Of a DNA stretch of 64,000 bases, positions 62,764 to 64,000 are shown piece by piece (the stretch's first letter is position 1; each line of letters opens with the position of its first letter). Source of the DNA: Heracleum sosnowskyi (Eukaryota > Streptophyta > Magnoliopsida > Apiales > Apiaceae); contig JAUIZM010000095.1 of NCBI GenBank assembly GCA_030848705.1, forward strand, positions 124,001 through 188,000, written 5' to 3'. The translations under genes were made by a program, and so were the position numbers. The notes beneath the pieces are model-generated. The model saw nothing but the letters and a program-made list of their open reading frames with translations, was not told the origin of the DNA and did not search any database.

Positions 62764-63075
62764 CACTACGCCATATATGAGCAATAACTACGCTTTTTTC
62801 AGTGTTACAAGCAAAAGTGTAACCATATATACTTTAAAATTGATTAAAACTGATCTAGGACTACACTTTCTTTTAGCGATACCAATGATATAAACTAGTG
62901 TTACCGTAGACATAATTTGGTACCAATGGTAACACCAAAAATAGTGTAAGCGTTGCTATTTAAATAAAATTGTTAAACAGGCGGGCTCAATTGTTTTGTC
63001 CGGACGGGTCTTTCATCTATCCAAAATTTTCACTCAATTAATTAGGCGGGTCTTTTATTTTTCCACTTAATCACT
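62764..63075 (+). mobile_element. CACTA (En/Spm-type) transposon terminus with subterminal repeats
   Basis: CACTACGCCATATATGAGC begins at 62,764. CACTA is the terminal pentamer of this DNA transposon superfamily. Subterminal copies of GTGTTAC or GTGTAAC occur at 62,802, 62,817 and 62,898, with an inverted copy GTAACAC at 62,939 and GTGTAAG at 62,954. Further in are GGCGGG motifs (about 62,980 and 63,043), also frequent near CACTA ends. Transposase-binding subterminal repeats are a known feature of the superfamily. The three bases before the end are ATT, the expected size of a CACTA target duplication, but the opposite end is not in the window. No transposase frame is visible. Confidence 0.65.
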
Positions 63076-63096
63076 CAATATTTTTCACTCACTCAA

Positions 63097-63123
63097 CTCT
63101 CTCTCTCTCTCTCTCTCTCTCTC
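63097..63123 (+). repeat. (CT)n microsatellite
   Basis: A 27-nt uninterrupted CT run is followed after AA by a second CT-rich stretch to about 63,140. Such tracts are common in plant 5' untranslated leaders. Confidence 0.95.
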
Positions 63124-63156
63124 AACTCTCTCTCTCCCTCTTAACTCTTTCTCAGG

Positions 63157-63330
63157 GGTTCTCTAATTAGGGTTCTTTTGGGTTCTCTAATTAGGGTTCT
63201 CTACGGGTTCTTCATATTTATTTAGGGCTTCAATTGGAAGTACAAGCAATTGGGGTTGATGATTTCTACGGGTTTCTATTGGAAGCAATTGGGGTTAACG
63301 AGTTTTTACGGGTCTTCTTCTTTACTAACT
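63157..63330 (+). promoter_or_regulatory. Leader-like segment with telo-boxes and short tandem duplications
   Basis: Two copies of TTAGGGTT (63,167 and 63,191), the plant telo-box type motif, lie in a 24-bp direct repeat. A second direct repeat of about 39 bp begins GCAATTGGGGTT at 63,246 and 63,285. Telo-boxes next to CT-rich tracts are typical of plant 5' leaders and promoters of growth-related genes. The segment sits between the CACTA end and the polymerase exons, so it may be a promoter or leader carried in the transposon. No start codon leading into the downstream exons is apparent; the 82-codon frame at 63,250-63,498 has no recognisable domain. Confidence 0.4.
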
Positions 63331-63610
63331 CCTCACTGTTTCTTTAAGTTCAATTTTATTTGTTTGTATGTTTTGTACATTATTCGTATAACATGTTTTG
63401 GTTGGGTGTATTATGTTATAACATGTCTCGATTGTATACATTATATGTTAGTTATGTACAAAATGATGTTATTTGGGTATATTCAATATGTGTTTTGAAT
63501 TTGTATACAGGTTTGGATTATTTTACTTAATTATTCTCCTCTTTTCCGTCTTTAAATTTCCAGTTTCATTGAACAAAGTCAACTGGATGGTGTATGTCTT
63601 GTCGCTCTAG
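63331..63610 (+). other. Probable intron or non-coding spacer before the polymerase exons
   Basis: T-rich sequence of plant-intron character with no domain in any frame. Its end, CTCTAG at 63,605-63,610, can act as an acceptor for the exon that follows. GTATACAG near 63,505 and TTTCCAG near 63,562 are other possible acceptors. Confidence 0.4.
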
Positions 63611-63685
63611 TGTGTTGAAAAAGGGGAAGATACAGATGATACCAATTACAGAATCAGTTCTCGTGATTTCTTTGTCCCTACTCAG
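63611..63685 (+). CDS. DNA polymerase theta (TEBICHI-like) exon, upstream of motif A (partial)
   Basis: Reading from TGT at 63,611 gives 25 codons that start CVE and end RDFFVPTQ. In plant TEBICHI/POLQ proteins a CVE residue run follows the conserved NLQ of the polymerase domain, and RDFFVPTQ directly precedes ENW(L/V)LL. The exon is bounded by TAG before 63,611 and GT at 63,686, and its frame joins the next exon without a shift. The frame upstream of 63,611 contains TAG, so the acceptor is placed there. Compared with the family as I remember it, the stretch between CVE and RDFF is short, so some codons may be missing. This is too short to recognise alone; the call rests on continuity with the next exon. 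Confidence 0.6.
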
Positions 63686-63739
63686 GTAGTGTTTACTTCT
63701 TATCCATAAATATAATGAAATTGTTAAAAATATATGCAG
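63686..63739 (+). other. Putative 54-nt intron
   Basis: GTAGTG at the left and TATATGCAG at the right are acceptable plant splice sites, and the interior is AT-rich. It contains an in-frame TAA, so it must be removed for the two coding parts to join. At 54 nt it is shorter than most plant introns, which are usually about 70 nt or more, so efficient splicing is uncertain. Confidence 0.6.
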
Positions 63740-63994
63740 GAAAATTGGTTACTGCTAGCAGCTGATTATTCCCAACTAGAACTAAGACTGATGGCACACT
63801 TTTCTAAAGATCCGTCATTGGTTGAACTCCTCAGTAAACGCAACAGTGATGTCTTTAGGATGATTGCATCAAAATGGACAGGAAAGGTGGACTCATCTGT
63901 CAGTTCTATTGAGAGAGAACATACTAAGAAATTGATCTACGGGATTCTGTATGGAATGGGTGCTAATACTATTGTTGAACTAGAATGCAGTTGA
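63740..63994 (+). pseudogene. DNA polymerase theta (TEBICHI-like) exon with family-A motifs A and B; partial, probably disrupted
   Basis: This 84-codon exon begins ENWLLLAADYSQLELRLMAH. DYSQLELR is motif A of family-A DNA polymerases, whose aspartate binds catalytic metal. EREHTKKLIYGILYGMG is motif B (O-helix, K-x3-YG-x2-YG). DVFRMIASKWTGK between them is as in plant Pol theta. Pol theta in plants (TEBICHI in Arabidopsis) is a nuclear helicase-polymerase that repairs double-strand breaks by microhomology-mediated end joining. Here only the polymerase core is seen, with no helicase exon nearby. After GANTIVE the family normally has QLECS; the Q codon is absent and TGA follows ECS at 63,992. 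A GT at 63,990 could be a donor that would avoid the stop, so an intact gene continuing beyond the window is not excluded. A CACTA-captured fragment is an alternative. Confidence 0.75.
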
Positions 63995-64000
63995 GAAGAT

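Noticed and set aside
63157..63210. Interstitial telomere repeat
   Set aside because: Only two TTAGGGTT motifs occur, 24 bp apart within a larger duplicated unit; this is a telo-box pattern, not a (TTTAGGG)n tract.
63250..63498. 82-codon plus-strand ORF between leader and polymerase exons
   Set aside because: Starts within short tandem duplications, ends in T-rich intron-like sequence, and has no polymerase similarity.
63687..63691. TAGTG as the opposite end of the CACTA element
   Set aside because: It lies at the splice donor between two matching polymerase exons and lacks the extended terminal complement of CACTACGCCA, so it is probably chance.

Overview
The window reads as nuclear DNA of a flowering plant, probably a eudicot. 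The evidence is a very long satellite array, long LTR-type sequences beginning TGTAAC, a CACTA-type (En/Spm) transposon end, plant telo-box and (CT)n leader motifs, and exons of a plant DNA polymerase theta (TEBICHI/POLQ) homologue. No species can be named from the sequence alone. There are no bacterial-type genes, operons, tRNAs, rRNAs or CRISPR arrays.

Positions 1-53,843 (84% of the window) are one head-to-tail array of a 189-bp satellite, roughly 285 monomers, all in one orientation. Each monomer carries a G-box (CACGTG), a 14-bp palindrome, a 10-bp-arm inverted repeat, phased A/T tracts and about 13 CpGs. Monomer subtypes recur in fixed order, giving nested higher-order repeats: 5-, 12- and 13-monomer units, and a superunit of about 62-64 monomers (11.7-12.1 kb) present twice in succession. 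Because 189 is divisible by three and stops are rare in some frames, the array generates many long but meaningless open reading frames (up to 304 codons); none is annotated as a gene.

At 53,844 the array stops abruptly inside a monomer at the start of a TGTAAC... repeat. Two diverged members of one family lie head to tail (53,844-57,743 and 57,744 to about 62,763). They look like long LTRs or non-autonomous LTR-element pieces. They contain a 42-bp minisatellite, a near-perfect 33-nt palindrome, small tandem duplications, an AT-rich island and a GC-rich segment, but no recognisable gag or pol.

At 62,764 a CACTA transposon end begins. It is followed by a (CT)n and telo-box leader-like segment and then two exons of the polymerase domain of a Pol theta homologue (63,611-63,685 and 63,740-63,991). 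The upstream helicase and early polymerase exons are absent from the short interval available. The second exon lacks one expected codon and meets a TGA, so this is a partial gene and possibly a transposon-captured or decayed fragment.

The parts do not form a pathway. The picture is a satellite domain, perhaps centromeric, pericentromeric or subtelomeric, bordered by nested transposable elements and a gene fragment.
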